Part shown: one piece after another, positions 20,791-32,000 of the stretch
Layout: the number at the start of each line of letters is the position of its first letter
Numbering within the stretch: the first letter of the stretch is position 1
Origin: Hymenopellis radicata
Lineage: Eukaryota > Basidiomycota > Agaricomycetes > Agaricales > Physalacriaceae
Assembly: GCA_015501595.1 (NCBI GenBank)
Contig: JADNRX010000549.1
Coordinates: 1-34,200, forward strand
Direction: 5' to 3'
DNA: 34,200 nt
The notes under the pieces: generated by a model
Databases searched by the model: none
Seen by the model: only the letters and a program-made list of their open reading frames with translations
What the model was told of the DNA's origin: nothing
Made by a program: the position numbers and the translations under genes

Positions 20791-21587
20791 TGCACCTGCA
20801 CCCGAGCCGAATTCGACGAAGAAGAGTTGCCACCATTATCATCACTTCCATCGTCTCCATTGTCGGTGGATAGCAGGATGCTATCCGGAGTCACAGTAGT
20901 GCCGTCGCCAGTGCCGGCGGAGTTCTGGTACGCGCTGTCGGCGCTGAGAAGGGCCACCGACTTGGTCTCCCACCCGTTCGACTTCATGACGGGGAACGCA
21001 TCCATGAAAGCCTGCACGGTGTCATCGGCGAGTTCGTGCTCGAGGATAATAAAACCGGGGCTCTTGGGCCTGCGTCTCGCTGTGAGGAGGCGTTGATCGG
21101 AGAAACATGTGGCTTACCGGTGATCCACTGGGTCATGGACGCGTTGATGGCCTGCATGGTCGTACCGTTGGTCGCCATGCTCCAATCTTCGGTACTGACA
21201 AACGGTTAGATAACTCTTGGTTCCAGATAATGACTTTCATTCCGAAGACCTGTTCGTTCGGTCTAATTTAATATCTGTCTGTCGAATTTAACAGATGGCA
21301 GCTCACCTCCTCTGCGATCGCCCTCACTCTGTTATCAGAGTCGCCGTAAGGAGGACGCCAGAACTTGAGCACATGGCCACCGGTCGAGTTGTGGATGATC
21401 TCCATCGTCCAACCAAGCTGCAACAAGCCAGAGAGGATCTCCACGAGGACATCAGGGCGGCACGTACCTGCGCAACCACCTGTTCATTAGTCTGAGTCGT
21501 CATGTACGGATGCGTGTATGTGTGCACGGCGATATCTCCGCCTTGCTCGAGAATAGCCAAAAATTGGTCCGGCTCATTGCGAATGCG
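20549..21587 (-). pseudogene. GPI-type chitin deacetylase, 5'-truncated
   Basis: Polysaccharide deacetylase (NodB fold, CE4) that would remove acetyl groups from cell-wall chitin. Similarity starts abruptly at RIRNEPDQFLAILEQ (21587). HTYTHPYMTT (metal-binding His pair), [43 protein letters not shown] and SPGFIILEHELADD follow. The signal peptide and first catalytic motif (TFDDGP type) are missing. Introns are 50, about 57, 20 (21195-21214), 38 (21080-21117) and 77 nt (20652-20728). The Ser/Gly/Thr linker is in the right frame only if one G was lost near 20813 (TTCGGC for TTCGGGC). After the last intron the tail HIGLSSYLLMPLIFLPMILA looks like a GPI-anchor signal. The missing front makes activity unlikely. 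Confidence 0.78.
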
Positions 21588-21890
21588 CGAAGCACGGTGT
21601 TGTGAATATAGTCAGCCTCGTCCTCTGACGGTGTCTCATTTGTCGTCCGAAGTCTATGCAGGTGATGGGTATGGAAATAAAGGGACTCGTATTCGTCAAG
21701 ACGAGACCGGTAGGCAGCTGTGCGGCAATTTGGACACTCCATAGGGCCAACCTCAGAACTGTATCGCTTTTTCGGCTGTTCAGTTTCGGGACAGAGTGCG
21801 CGATACAGAACTCACCTTCAACGTCGTGGTGGAGTGGTGGGAAGAGCCAAAAAAAGCGCGGTCAAGTCCACGTGACGTCATGTCACTCAC
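21588..21890 (-). pseudogene. N-terminal fragment, possibly of an F-box gene, fused to the deacetylase
   Basis: Just upstream of the deacetylase fragment a different open frame reads GPMECPNCRTAAYRSRLDEY and then LRTTNETPSEDEADYIHNTV. Near 21782-21824 a plausible GT-AG intron precedes it. A short CxxC and an RTN-x-PPS-x-EA-like block are common at the start of Agaricomycete F-box proteins, but no F-box follows: the sequence switches to deacetylase near 21587. I read this as the head of another gene joined to a truncated deacetylase. Family assignment is tentative and the start is unknown. Confidence 0.35.
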
Positions 21891-22293
21891 CTTTAAGTTT
21901 TCGAAACGACAGTCATGATCTGACGCGAAGGACAGCGAGGAACTCTTGGCCGCGAGTGTATCGCATTGACGCGCTTATGTATTGGCGCATCAGATGCGAA
22001 AACCTCTATGGTGCTGCGTCGATAATTCCTCCAAGTGAAGGGTCACCTAGTCGCAAGACTTCAACTTCAACTTCTTGGATTATCTAGAACTCAGTCTGAT
22101 TAGTGTAAGCACCGTTGCCGCTACGTCCTCCCAATATTAGAGGCAAGCGAGACGTGGCAAATCCAGTTTCGGACAATCAATCGCGATGTCTCGCGATGCG
22201 TTGATGTTCCCGCCAGGATCCATCTTTACTCTGTCTACTAAACCGAAGGTTTACCTATTCCCCTTATTCTCGTTGAGATGCTGATTCCTAGAT
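21891..22293. other. Intergenic between divergent genes
   Basis: Probably promoter sequence for the minus-strand fragment and the plus-strand F-box gene. No RNA gene, repeat or clear promoter element was recognised. Confidence 0.45.
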
Positions 22294-23705
22294 ATGGTGT
22301 TCCCTTTGCGCCAATTCCCACTGCCCCCGGAGCTCGTTGAGCTCGTCGTTTCCCATATTTGCCATGATATTGCCAGCCTGCGAGTTGCCATCCTCATCTG
22401 TCGCGCCTTTGTGCCTGTCTGCCGGACACACCTTTACGAGAAAATCACACTGCTCGATGTCATTGACGACCCCGGGCTTCGCAGTGGTCTATCGTACTAT
22501 CCATCTCTAGCCGAGTATCCAGTTTTCACGGAGCAGTCCTTTTTGGGTCTTTTGAAAGAGACGCCCTCCCTTGGCCAACTGGTTAAGGAAGTGAGGATTT
22601 CCGGAAGCACGACATCCATAAAAGAGGAAAGCTACGTGGAGTCGAAGGAACTGCCTATCATTCTACCTCTCCTTCCCTCCCTAGCATCGATATCTTTCCA
22701 GAGAATCAGGCCGGGGCCTTGGATTCGGCAGGGCTGTGTCGTTAGACAGTTCCAGCCGCACATGCTCATGACCTCTCAACTAGCCAGCCTGGCGTCCAAT
22801 CAATGGAGCTTTGTCACGTCAAGTTTCATCATGAAACCGTCGTTGACGATCTCTTCAGCAATTGCCATCGTTTAACCCATCTCGCCTTAGATGAAGTCAG
22901 CATCCTTCCCGCGCATGACGTCAACAACCCGCATTCTCTGAAGCGCTCGATGCTAAACGTATTTGGGAGAGCATCTTTCCAACGACACCCCCAGTGCCTG
23001 CGAATCGGGACGTGCCACCTCCTAAGTTGAAATCCTTCATCGTTGGGACTAGCGTCAGTCTCCCGCGCCTACCTTTCATTAACAATCAAGGAGTGCCCCA
23101 CTTCGAATTGTCATCCGTGACCTCTTTAAAGCTGTACGGTCATCAGTACTGGCGATCAACACCCTACTACTGGGATACATTGATAAGCAACACCGCTTCA
23201 ACGCTTCAAGCTTCAAGAGTTGATGATATCTGCGGAATTCTGTAGGTGCTTTTTCCTAGACTTCTACGGTGTATGCTCATACAACGATTCTGTAGTAGAC
23301 AGTATACGCCGTCCGGGTTTATGGAATCTCTCCAGTCATGAGAGATTGCGTTGCCTCTCTTTGATTTTAATGAGTAATCAGACTCTGTCTGTATTGACAC
23401 TTCCGGGTCATCTCGAGAAGCTAGCCTTCTTCGTTGGTGAGAAACGGCTCGCGTGGAACCATCTCGATGCGTATATCGACCGCCACCCAACGTCCGCATC
23501 ACTTTCTCGCGTCGAAATACTCCTCCATCGCGCACATCATGGATGTTACAGACTCGCTTGCTGGAACGGCTGGGATCCGGTTACAGATGCAGAGTTCGAA
23601 GAGTGGAAGACGGAAGTGATAAGTGGCATGCCCCTCCTTCACGACCGTGGTCTGTTGAGCGTGCGGCAGTTCAAGAGGGATACAAATGACGAACCCTTAC
23701 CATAA
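22294..23705 (+). pseudogene. F-box protein gene with frame breaks
   Basis: The start at 22294 gives a clear F-box at residues about 8-50: LPPELVELVVSHICHDIASL then ILICRAFVPVCRTHLYEKI. This motif recruits SCF ubiquitin ligase. The rest resembles the leucine-rich C-terminal half of Agaricomycete F-box proteins: VTSLKLYGHQYW, ERLRCLSLIL, HLEKLAFFVG, ending in FEEWKTEVISGMPLLHDRGL before the stop at 23703-23705. One clean intron lies at 23243-23292 (approximate; it joins AEF to LDSIRRPG). To follow the family the reading must change frame near 22790 and again near 22970 (GGGAGAG), with no convincing splice sites. Either the gene is decaying or the sequence has indels; a complex exon structure is less likely. 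Confidence 0.65.
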
Positions 23706-23932
23706 ATTTAACTTTACCGTATTTCTCGTCGTTTACAAACTGAATAAAAATGCGTCCTCGCGTGTCAAAAGGATGAACGTGCATTGAGGATTGATCATTG
23801 CTTGGGAATCGGTAGGAAGACAGGTGCGCTAAGAGAAGCGTGACCCATTGGTGACCGACGCGTCAGAGATGCGTATTTAGAAGCCAAGTGACTCTGCTTC
23901 TTTACTCTTACCATCATCAGTGACGCTTTGGT

Positions 23933-25328
23933 ATGGACGACGATAATAACACTCAGGACGACTCCATGCACGCGTCAGTAGTGCCCGAAACAAAACAACC
24001 GAGACTTAACGTCGCTGGCAGGGCTTTGTTGAAAGGTGAGTGCAGTCTCAATTTCGTAGACCTCACTCACGCCGAGTGACGCAGATTTCCTTCAAACTGT
24101 GTCCAGCGCTCCTACCGTCGCCCAGAAAGAGGAACTACTCGTCAAGATTTTGGCCTTGGGCAATGAACACTACAATATCGGCAAGGTCTCGAATTGGTTC
24201 GTGAAGGCTAGATACCGGCGCCATAAGGGTAACCGTACGTGGATATTCTACTTATTACGCTATTTTGACTTCGCCATTGGTTTTAGAATTCAATCTCACT
24301 GATCAGGCCGTCGAGACGCTCAAGTTCCTTCTTCATGTGAACCCAGACCCGACCGAAGACACGATGCGCGCATGGGCGGGTATTCTGGATGCTCAAGTCG
24401 AATCAGTTCGCTCTTGGGTTGCGCGATCACAGGAAGCACCCGAAAACCCGATAGGCCCTCCTTGCAATTCGTTACCGCCTCCGCCGCCCACCGTCTCTCA
24501 GACGCCGGCGCTGCGGGACTCTACTAATGCGCCGGGTACGCTGCTTCTCTGTTGAATCACTCGGAGATCTCAGTTTCTATGCAGAGCCTACTAATTACCT
24601 TGAGCTGTGGTTTCGTGAAACACCTTATCCGACAGACGATAATCTCAAGCTATGGGCGTCCAATCTCGGCCTCACATTCGAAGTTGTTCGCGAATGGGTG
24701 CATGCACAAAGCACTCCACCAGACTCCCGAGATCTATTCTTTGATTACAGCCAAGGATATACGCAGGACCATTTACCCTCGTCTCCAAATAAGAACTCGC
24801 ATACGCAAACGGACGTGTTAGCAATGAACGGACCTTTCCCTCTTCCGCCCGCTCTCGTACTGCCGAAGGCTGTTCCCGCATGGCGAATCGTAGTACGTTG
24901 TTTGTTTTTAATCCAGTCTTTTTCGACTCAAGAGGCGTCTCTGAAGAAACTGCCTGTGAAACCTGCTGATCAAAACAGACGTCTTCTATTCGACATTGCT
25001 GAGAGAATGGATCTTGACGACCCGCCTACGACCCACGTTCTTTCTACTAGTCTATCCGAACCTGGACCTTGCGGTCACCCGCCGTCGGAACTACAGCCTC
25101 AGGAATCAAGTTCTAAAACTATGACCCGTGAACAATTTCAGAGTAGCTTTGGACCTATAGAGATCAAGATGAGGCGCGTTATGGACCAAGTGGGACAGGG
25201 CGCGTTGGAGGCAGAAGGCTGGGATAAAGGTCGGTTCCTTATTGATGTTTCTTCGCGATACCATATTAACGTGTTCTCTTGTAGCATTCGTTCCCGAACG
25301 ATTTCAAGTTACCGCTTCCGCTTTGTGA
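23933..25328 (+). CDS. Homeodomain-like protein with internal repeats
   Basis: Intact five-exon gene: 23933-24035, 24085-24228, 24287-24535, 24585-25229 and 25285-25328 (introns 49, 58, 49 and 55 nt), 394 residues. Residues 35-82 look like the second half of a homeodomain. They end in the recognition-helix pattern VSNWFVKARYRRHK (Trp72), where the canonical Asn of WFxNxR is Lys. Two further units follow, sharing P-x-P-T-(E/D)-D, a W-A-x-x-L helix and V-R-x-W-V: PDPTEDTMRAWAGIL...VRSWVARSQ (Trp126) and PYPTDDNLKLWASNL...VREWVHAQS (Trp203). The C-terminal half is Pro/Ser-rich with no known domain. It is likely a nuclear DNA-binding protein; target and role are unknown. Homeodomain identity of the first unit is moderately secure, that of the other two inferred from the shared layout. 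Confidence 0.72.
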
Positions 25329-25582
25329 CCTTTAGACTTGTTCCTTTCGCATCGCTTTCTGCCGCTGTTGTGTTATTGTCTTCGCTTTCTCTAGTCACTG
25401 CCACCACCGCTTGTAATTCAGCTGTTGTATAATCATGATGCATGGTAATCCAAACTGCAACAGAGTCTTCGCAATTCTCATGCATCATTCCGCACCAATG
25501 CCTCCGAAGAGATTAAGTTACTGTGTACTTGCAATTCGACTGTAGGCGCCCACCACGAAGAGTGTGGCGCAACACTTCGCAC

Positions 25583-25680
25583 GGCCGACTAGCTCAGTTG
25601 GTTAGAGCGTCGTGCTAATATCACCCATCTGTGGTATTGATTTGACGCGAAGGTCTTGGGTTCGACCCCCACGTTGGCCA
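25583..25680 (+). tRNA. tRNA-Ile (anticodon AAU), with intron
   Basis: The acceptor stem GGCCGAC pairs with GTTGGCC, with discriminator A and no encoded CCA. The D-arm is TAGCTCAGTTGGTTAGAGC. The anticodon stem TCGTG pairs with CGCGA around the loop CTAATA-A. The anticodon AAT lies at 25617-25619. A 24-nt intron (25621-25644) follows position 37. The T-arm TTGGG-TTCGACC-CCCAC has one mismatched pair at its base. Mature length is 74 nt. Confidence 0.92.
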
Positions 25681-25714
25681 TAGAGTAACATGATGGTCTT
25701 TTTAATCTTTGTGG

Positions 25715-25722
25715 CGCAGTAC
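25715..25722. repeat. Target-site duplication of the hAT element, left copy
   Basis: CGCAGTAC, identical to the bases immediately right of the element at 32783-32790. Confidence 0.95.
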
Positions 25723-26021
25723 TAGGGCTCCAACTGTTTCTGTTTGAAACGGTTTGAAAACAGTTTGTACCGTTTGTTTTTCCGTTTCCGTGTAGGTATC
25801 GTTGCAAACAGTAAACAGATGGTCATAAACCGTTTGAAATGGTATATCCGCACGTGACCCCAGCGCCGTCCGAATCGGTCCGATCGCGTTTTCAATAGCG
25901 ACCACCACAATGAGTGGACACTTACTGTATTTGGCGCACAATGCACGGCAAATTCAACATCCTGTGGACCTTCACTGCTGCTATTGTTCTCTGCTTTTGT
26001 CAATAACACGCGTTGAAGGAG

Positions 26022-26029
26022 TATAAAGG
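26022..26029 (+). promoter_or_regulatory. TATA-like box of the transposase gene
   Basis: TATAAAGG lies 45 bp upstream of the first ATG of the hAT transposase. It is a plausible core promoter element, judged by sequence and position only. Confidence 0.45.
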
Positions 26030-26066
26030 CAGCCACCAATTCGAGCCCTAAGTGGCATCTTCTCCC

Positions 26067-29000
26067 ATGTCGTCTCCTCCAGCAACTGTGGACCTTATCC
26101 AGCGACTTGTGACAAGTTTCACTACATTTTCTCAGAGTCTTCCCTCCTCTGTCCCGTTGGCTCAGCCAGATGATGAGATTTTTCGTGTAATGACCGAGGT
26201 CCAGGGCGATGGTGTTTGGAGCACCTTCAATCGACGTTTCGACATACTCTCTATGGAGCACAACCGCGACGATGATGGCAAACTTCGCAACATGCGCCGG
26301 GGACAGTATGGCCTAGATGCTGTTGCCAAGTACCTTTCCTCTATTTCCTGGTCGCAAGACATGCCTCTTGACCTCGTTCGAGACAAGATTAGACGTGTCT
26401 TTGATGCCATGAGATACCTCATGTATGTAGATTTATGTTACCATCTTGATGCTAGTACTGATTGATGCTTTGCAGAGTACAACACCACGATCAATTGTCT
26501 GCCGACACTGTGTTCCAGCCAAACTCGGCCTCACGTCTCAAATCCTCGACAGATCCGTTACCTATCAACAACTCGTCTCTACCTTCCGCGCCTTCCGCTC
26601 CTGAACCGTCTGCTCAACCTGCCGTCGAGGCGAAGACTCAGACAGTTACTTCAGCTCCATTAAAGCCTAGTACAAAGAAACGGCCGAAAGCGACCCGCGA
26701 TCTCGAAACTATCTTGGATAACCGTAAGCTGCATTCAAAATATGCTGCAATGAGTTCCTGACAACTTTACTTAGGTGCGTTACCAGAAGATGATGACAAC
26801 GACGGAACGTACCATGCTCGGAAACCGATTGTTACTGTCAATGGGCAACGGCGTGCTCCTTCGGAGTCGCCAGTCAGGTCATACTCTGTCGGAAGCAATG
26901 GCCTTGATATCGACATGGATTCTGACGATGATATGTCCGTTTCGGCATCCGCGCCAGGTCGCAAACGACACCGCGTTGTGCTGTCAGAAGACGACAATGC
27001 TTCCTCCGGTGATGAAGGAGCATTTTCAAAGCATAAGCCAGTACGCGACCTCTCTCAAACACAACACATTTAGAGACTAAATCTACAGTTTTTGTAGGTA
27101 CGGCGACATCAACGAAAGAAGAAAAGAACAGCATCATCGCCGGTTGACCCGACACAAAACCTCAAGACTCGTGAAGTCATCGATATCTCTGATGGCGAGA
27201 CTGACCAGCGCAACAAGCGTGGTCCCGCCAATAACTCGCGTCCTCATTTTCAGGAACCGGTCAAAACGAAGACTGGTGGTAAGCTTAGGTGGAGCTTCAA
27301 GTGCAAGCATGCTGGGTGTAATATGTACATTATTTCTCTTCGAAGACCTCCAACACTCGCTAACTCTCCTCTAGTAAAATCACCGTTGCACGCTGCCTGA
27401 CCGCTGAGAACGCCATTTTCGACGACGAACCGAAGAAGCCATCTCTCGGAAACCTCGCAACTCATATTCGCAATGCTCATCCAGGAGCTGCGGCACCAGC
27501 AGATACACCCAACGCTGCCGCCGCCGCCGCCGCTGATGCCGATATCATGACGCGCTTCCTTCTCAATGGGAAGGAGAAGCTAGAGACCTCAACGAGTCAT
27601 TTGCGAGTCAGACTCGCGATCCGTGACATGAGTACTCACATCAAAAACAGTTCTGCTCAGACTCGCGTCGGACTCGACTCGCGGTGACTCACGAGTCATC
27701 GCGAGTCTACTCGTGAGTACTCACCATGAGTCCGAGTCATCTCGGATACTCACGAGTACTCGCGAGTCCATACACCCCCAAGTATTCATGCCCAGCAAGC
27801 ATCCCCAGGCAATAGCACGGGGACACTTAACTGTGCATGAGAGTAAGGTGGGGGTGATGGTAGTAGGAGAAGGAAGGTGACAGAGCGATGGTGGCGAGGG
27901 TGGTGGCAGTGATGAGGGTGGTGGTGGCGCAGATGGGTGGTGGATGTAGTAGATAAAGCAATAAAACTCACCATAGTGTTGACCTCTCCTGCATTGTTTG
28001 CCTCTGAGCCATTGTCCGCGCCCACATCCACATCCGCGCCCGCATCCATCCTTGTGCGGTGTCGTCGTCCATCCATGCGAGGCTGGTCCACGTCGTCTAT
28101 CCGTGGTGTCGTCGTCTATCCGTGGTATCGTCGTCTATCCGTGGTGTTGTCGTCCGTTCTCGCGCGCTGTTGGCCGTCTCACGCGTTGTCGTCTGTTGGG
28201 CGCATTGCCGCCGTCCAGTCGTCATCCTGCTCTGCTGCTGTCATAAAGACAGCAGCAGCAGGCCCAGCACGGAGCCGGAGCCCAAATCCGCACCCCAGCA
28301 GCTGCCTGACAATCGTCAGAGCAGCAGGGGCGACAATCATCGCTCCCTGGGTGGTCGTGGTGGTGGCAGAAACAGAGAGAGACCACCCGATCAGACGCTT
28401 ACGCGTCCTCTCGGATCTCGGCCCGGATCGCCGGATCGGGTGAGATATTCGCGGATGTCTCGTTCTCGAGACGTTGCAGACGGTTTGCTCTGCAAAAAAT
28501 TTGTAAATTTAGTTTAAATACATATCTAAATATATGCGAGTCATTGTGTGATGACTCACCATCCGAAAAGCAATACTCAGACTCGTACCCGGACTCGCGA
28601 GTACGTGACTCGCGAGTCACACGAGTGCGATCGCCGAGGTGTCCGAGGCGAGTCGAGTCACCAGATGACTCGGTGACTCGGTGACTCGTTGAGGTCTCTA
28701 GGAGAAGCCAACACACGAGATCACTCAAGTTGGTTTCAATACAGTCTTCGCTTCCTGGATTCTTGAGGATAATCTTCCTTTTACTCTCGGAGAATCTAAT
28801 GGTCTTGACCGTGTTCGACGGTATCTGAAGCTTTCTGTGAATCTTCCCAGCGATACTACGGTTCGCAATCGACTTGACAAGATTCACGGGAACCTCTCGG
28901 ATAAGGTCTTCAAGGAAATTCAGGTATGGAGCATCAACTTGTATCCGATATCCACAGCTGAGATCCATGCTTGTAGGCGGTTGATTCGAAAATCGCGGCT

Positions 29001-32000
29001 GCATATGATGGGTGGACAACTCGCCAAATGACCTTCTCGTTCGGTGGTGGTATCCTGAACTGGATCAGTAAGGAATGGAAACTGATCGAACGGGTCATTG
29101 ACTTCCATGCCATCCTTGAGAAGGAGCACCGGGGCGTATATGGTGGAATCGGTCTTGCCAAGGCACTTTCGGAATACGGAGTACTGTCCTATTTCGACCA
29201 TAAGTTCATGTCACAGGTCACAAGGCCTCCGAATTTCCTTATCGGACACCGGAAAACGCCTCTGATCACTTATCGGGCGTGGGAAGGTCAAAAAATTTAA
29301 AATTTTGTGAACTTACGGTCGAAATACTACAGTACTAGAAAAGATAAGTGTGCCTTATGTATCTTGATCTGAAAACTGACGAATCTCATCTCTACCTCAT
29401 AGCACTGACCATGGACAACGTCTCGTCGAATGAGGTTCTTGTCGAAACCTTACAAACTATCCTTCGTGATCACTATGACTCTCAGTTTGTTCCTGCCAAC
29501 TCGTATATTCACTGTATCGATCACGTCACAAACCTGACGGTGCAGTCTATCCTCAGTTCCTTAGAAGAGGCTGAGGACCCCAATTGTGTTGATTACTTCC
29601 TGGAGAACAAGGCGCACTCTCGACATTACGACACCGAAAGCGATGAAGGATTACGAGACTTGGAGCGTGAGTTTGATGAGGAAACTGCTCTTCTTGAGAG
29701 GCAGAGCGTGCAGGAGACTCGGGCAGAAGAGGAGAATCCAGTGGCAGTAACTGCTTTACTCAAGGATGCAGATAGTTGGAGTCCTGTGAAGCGAGTATGT
29801 GATACCATCTTCGCATTCCGGTGTCTAAACTAAGTTGTTACATATAGGTTCGATTTACAGCGACGAAAATATGCTCATCCTCTCAGCGACGTGCATCATT
29901 TCGCCGGATCGCACGAAAACTGTATGGTGATATGAAAGCACCATCTGGAAAGAAGAAGGCGATGCTTATGGCCATTCGTGATGTTACAACTCGATGGAAT
30001 TATACTCATGCTATGATTGAGCGTGCTACCCTGCTTCGTGAGGTACACCTCTCCACTACTATAACATCTACAGCACTGACAAGTAGTCCCATATTCTAGG
30101 CATTTGATCAATGGGTCTTCGAACGACCCGAGCTGCGAGTACTGTTGCTCTCACAGAAAGATTGGGACTTTCTGTCTAGAGCAAGGCACGAGTGTATACC
30201 CGGGTGCACCCGACACCCGTCCGGCAAATACTTGTGTCCGAGAAGCCGGACTTGCCACCCGCCAGCACACCCGGGTACCCACAAGTACTTGACCCGCGGG
30301 TCAAGTACTTGGCAAGTACTTGCCTCGCGGGTGTGCAAGTACTTGTCAAAAGTACTTGCATCTTGTGAGTGTTTTCGTGCCCGCCGACGACCCCCGAGCA
30401 ATTGCGCGGGGCTCTCGACGTGCACGATACACTTGTCTGAAGCCCCGGTTACTTGCATGAGCAAGAACCGCAGCCAAACGAAGTGTAGTACGGGATGGGG
30501 TGGGGTGGGAGAGGAGGCAAGGAGAAAAGAGACAGCACGGGGTGAGATGATGGGGCAAAAAAATAGGCAACCTGTAATGGTGTAAGGTTAGAACACAAAT
30601 AGAGCAGTGGATACGCACCGTTGGGCAACGTCGCGTCCACGATGCCATCGGGATAGCGCTGTCACACAGACGAGCGCCAAAAGCCGCCAGTCGCGCTAGT
30701 GGCGATGCGAGCCGCCATACATCGTGGGTGTCATCCTGGGCGTGGCGGGTGTCGTCCTGACCGTCGTCGTGCGCCGTGCTGGTCGTAGGCGTTGTCGTCG
30801 TGTAAACGTGTGCCGTGAGAGCAGCGCCGTCGTGTAGACGAGTGCGTGAGAGTAGCGCCGTCATGTAGACGAGCGCGCGCATTCCGCAATAGGGCGGCCT
30901 CGTCCTGAGGGCTTACGCCGTTGAGATTCCGTCCAGGTGGCGTCGTCGCGCAGACAGACGCAAAGAATCGCCCCGGAACGTATCCGAGGGCAAAGCCAAA
31001 CCGCACCAGAAAAGCAGAAAAGAACAAAGAAAACAAGTAAGAAAGGCCCCAGAAAAAGTTCTGAGGCCGACGAGCACGACGCAAACGTCGTGCTGTGGTG
31101 GTGAGAGGCAAGAACTGCAGATCTGAGGCGATCGATCCTTATCCGGCGATTGCCGGAAGCCTCGGCCATCTCGGCGATCAGCAAAATTATTCGGCAACGT
31201 CGTTTTTCAACGACATTGGGCTCGTTTGAGCCCAAATAAATTGGTAAAAATTCACGAAAATATATATGAGCATCAAGGCAAGTATGAGGCAAGTACTTGC
31301 CCCAAATACTTGCTCCTCAGAAGCCGTACTTGCCACCTGTGCACCACCCGGGTGGTGGCAAGTGCCGGGTGGGCAGGTGCCAGGTGCGGCACCACCCGGG
31401 TGACGTCAATACTTGCAGATATCTGCAAGTACTTACCACTCGTGCCTTGCTCTATTTCTGTCAAATCTTGGCGATGTCCTTGAGGTATAGTCTGATCTAC
31501 TCGAAAGCTGTGGCTTAGCTGACCCGACTGTAGAAATTCACTCACGTCACTCTTCAGATGTCACGCTCAGACATGCCGACGCTTCCATATGTCCTTCCGG
31601 TCTACGCAATGATGAAGAGGCACCTTCAGCACCATGCGCGCACAAATTCGATTCAATCGATCCGTATTGCATGCGATGCGGGCCTTCTAAAGCTTGAGAA
31701 ATACTATTCCGGTGCAAAAGCAAATCATTTCAACATCCTTGCCAGTGGTAGGTGCATTATCGTCTCAGAAAACAACACCAACTCACTGTTTGCTTCAGTA
31801 CTCCATCCGCACATCGGCCTCAAGTTCTTCGCCGCTCACAATGAGTCGGAGAAGGAGATTGCGCAAATAATCTTTGAACACGCATATGCCGAGTACAAAC
31901 AACGGTATGAAGAACGCTCGAAGGTGACAAAACCACCAGTACCATCAGAAAAACCCAAAGCGAAAAGTTTCCTTCACGACATTTGTGATGTTCCCATGGA

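Noticed and set aside
20721..20810. Leu/Val alternating tail on the deacetylase in the direct frame
   Set aside because: Out-of-frame reading of a Ser/Gly linker after a lost base; the correct frame gives a normal Ser/Gly/Thr linker and a GPI-type tail.
28091..28147. Short regular repeats as a possible CRISPR array
   Set aside because: Units are directly adjacent with no spacers and the genome is fungal; it is a minisatellite.
27786..28517. Several overlapping frames rich in His, Arg, Ser and Val
   Set aside because: Low-complexity and tandem-repeat translation inside a non-autonomous element; no transposase motif.
30145..31292. Cys/Thr- and Arg/Ala-rich frames in nested element 2
   Set aside because: Translations of palindromic CAAGTACTTG and GC-rich repeats; open in several frames with no domain.
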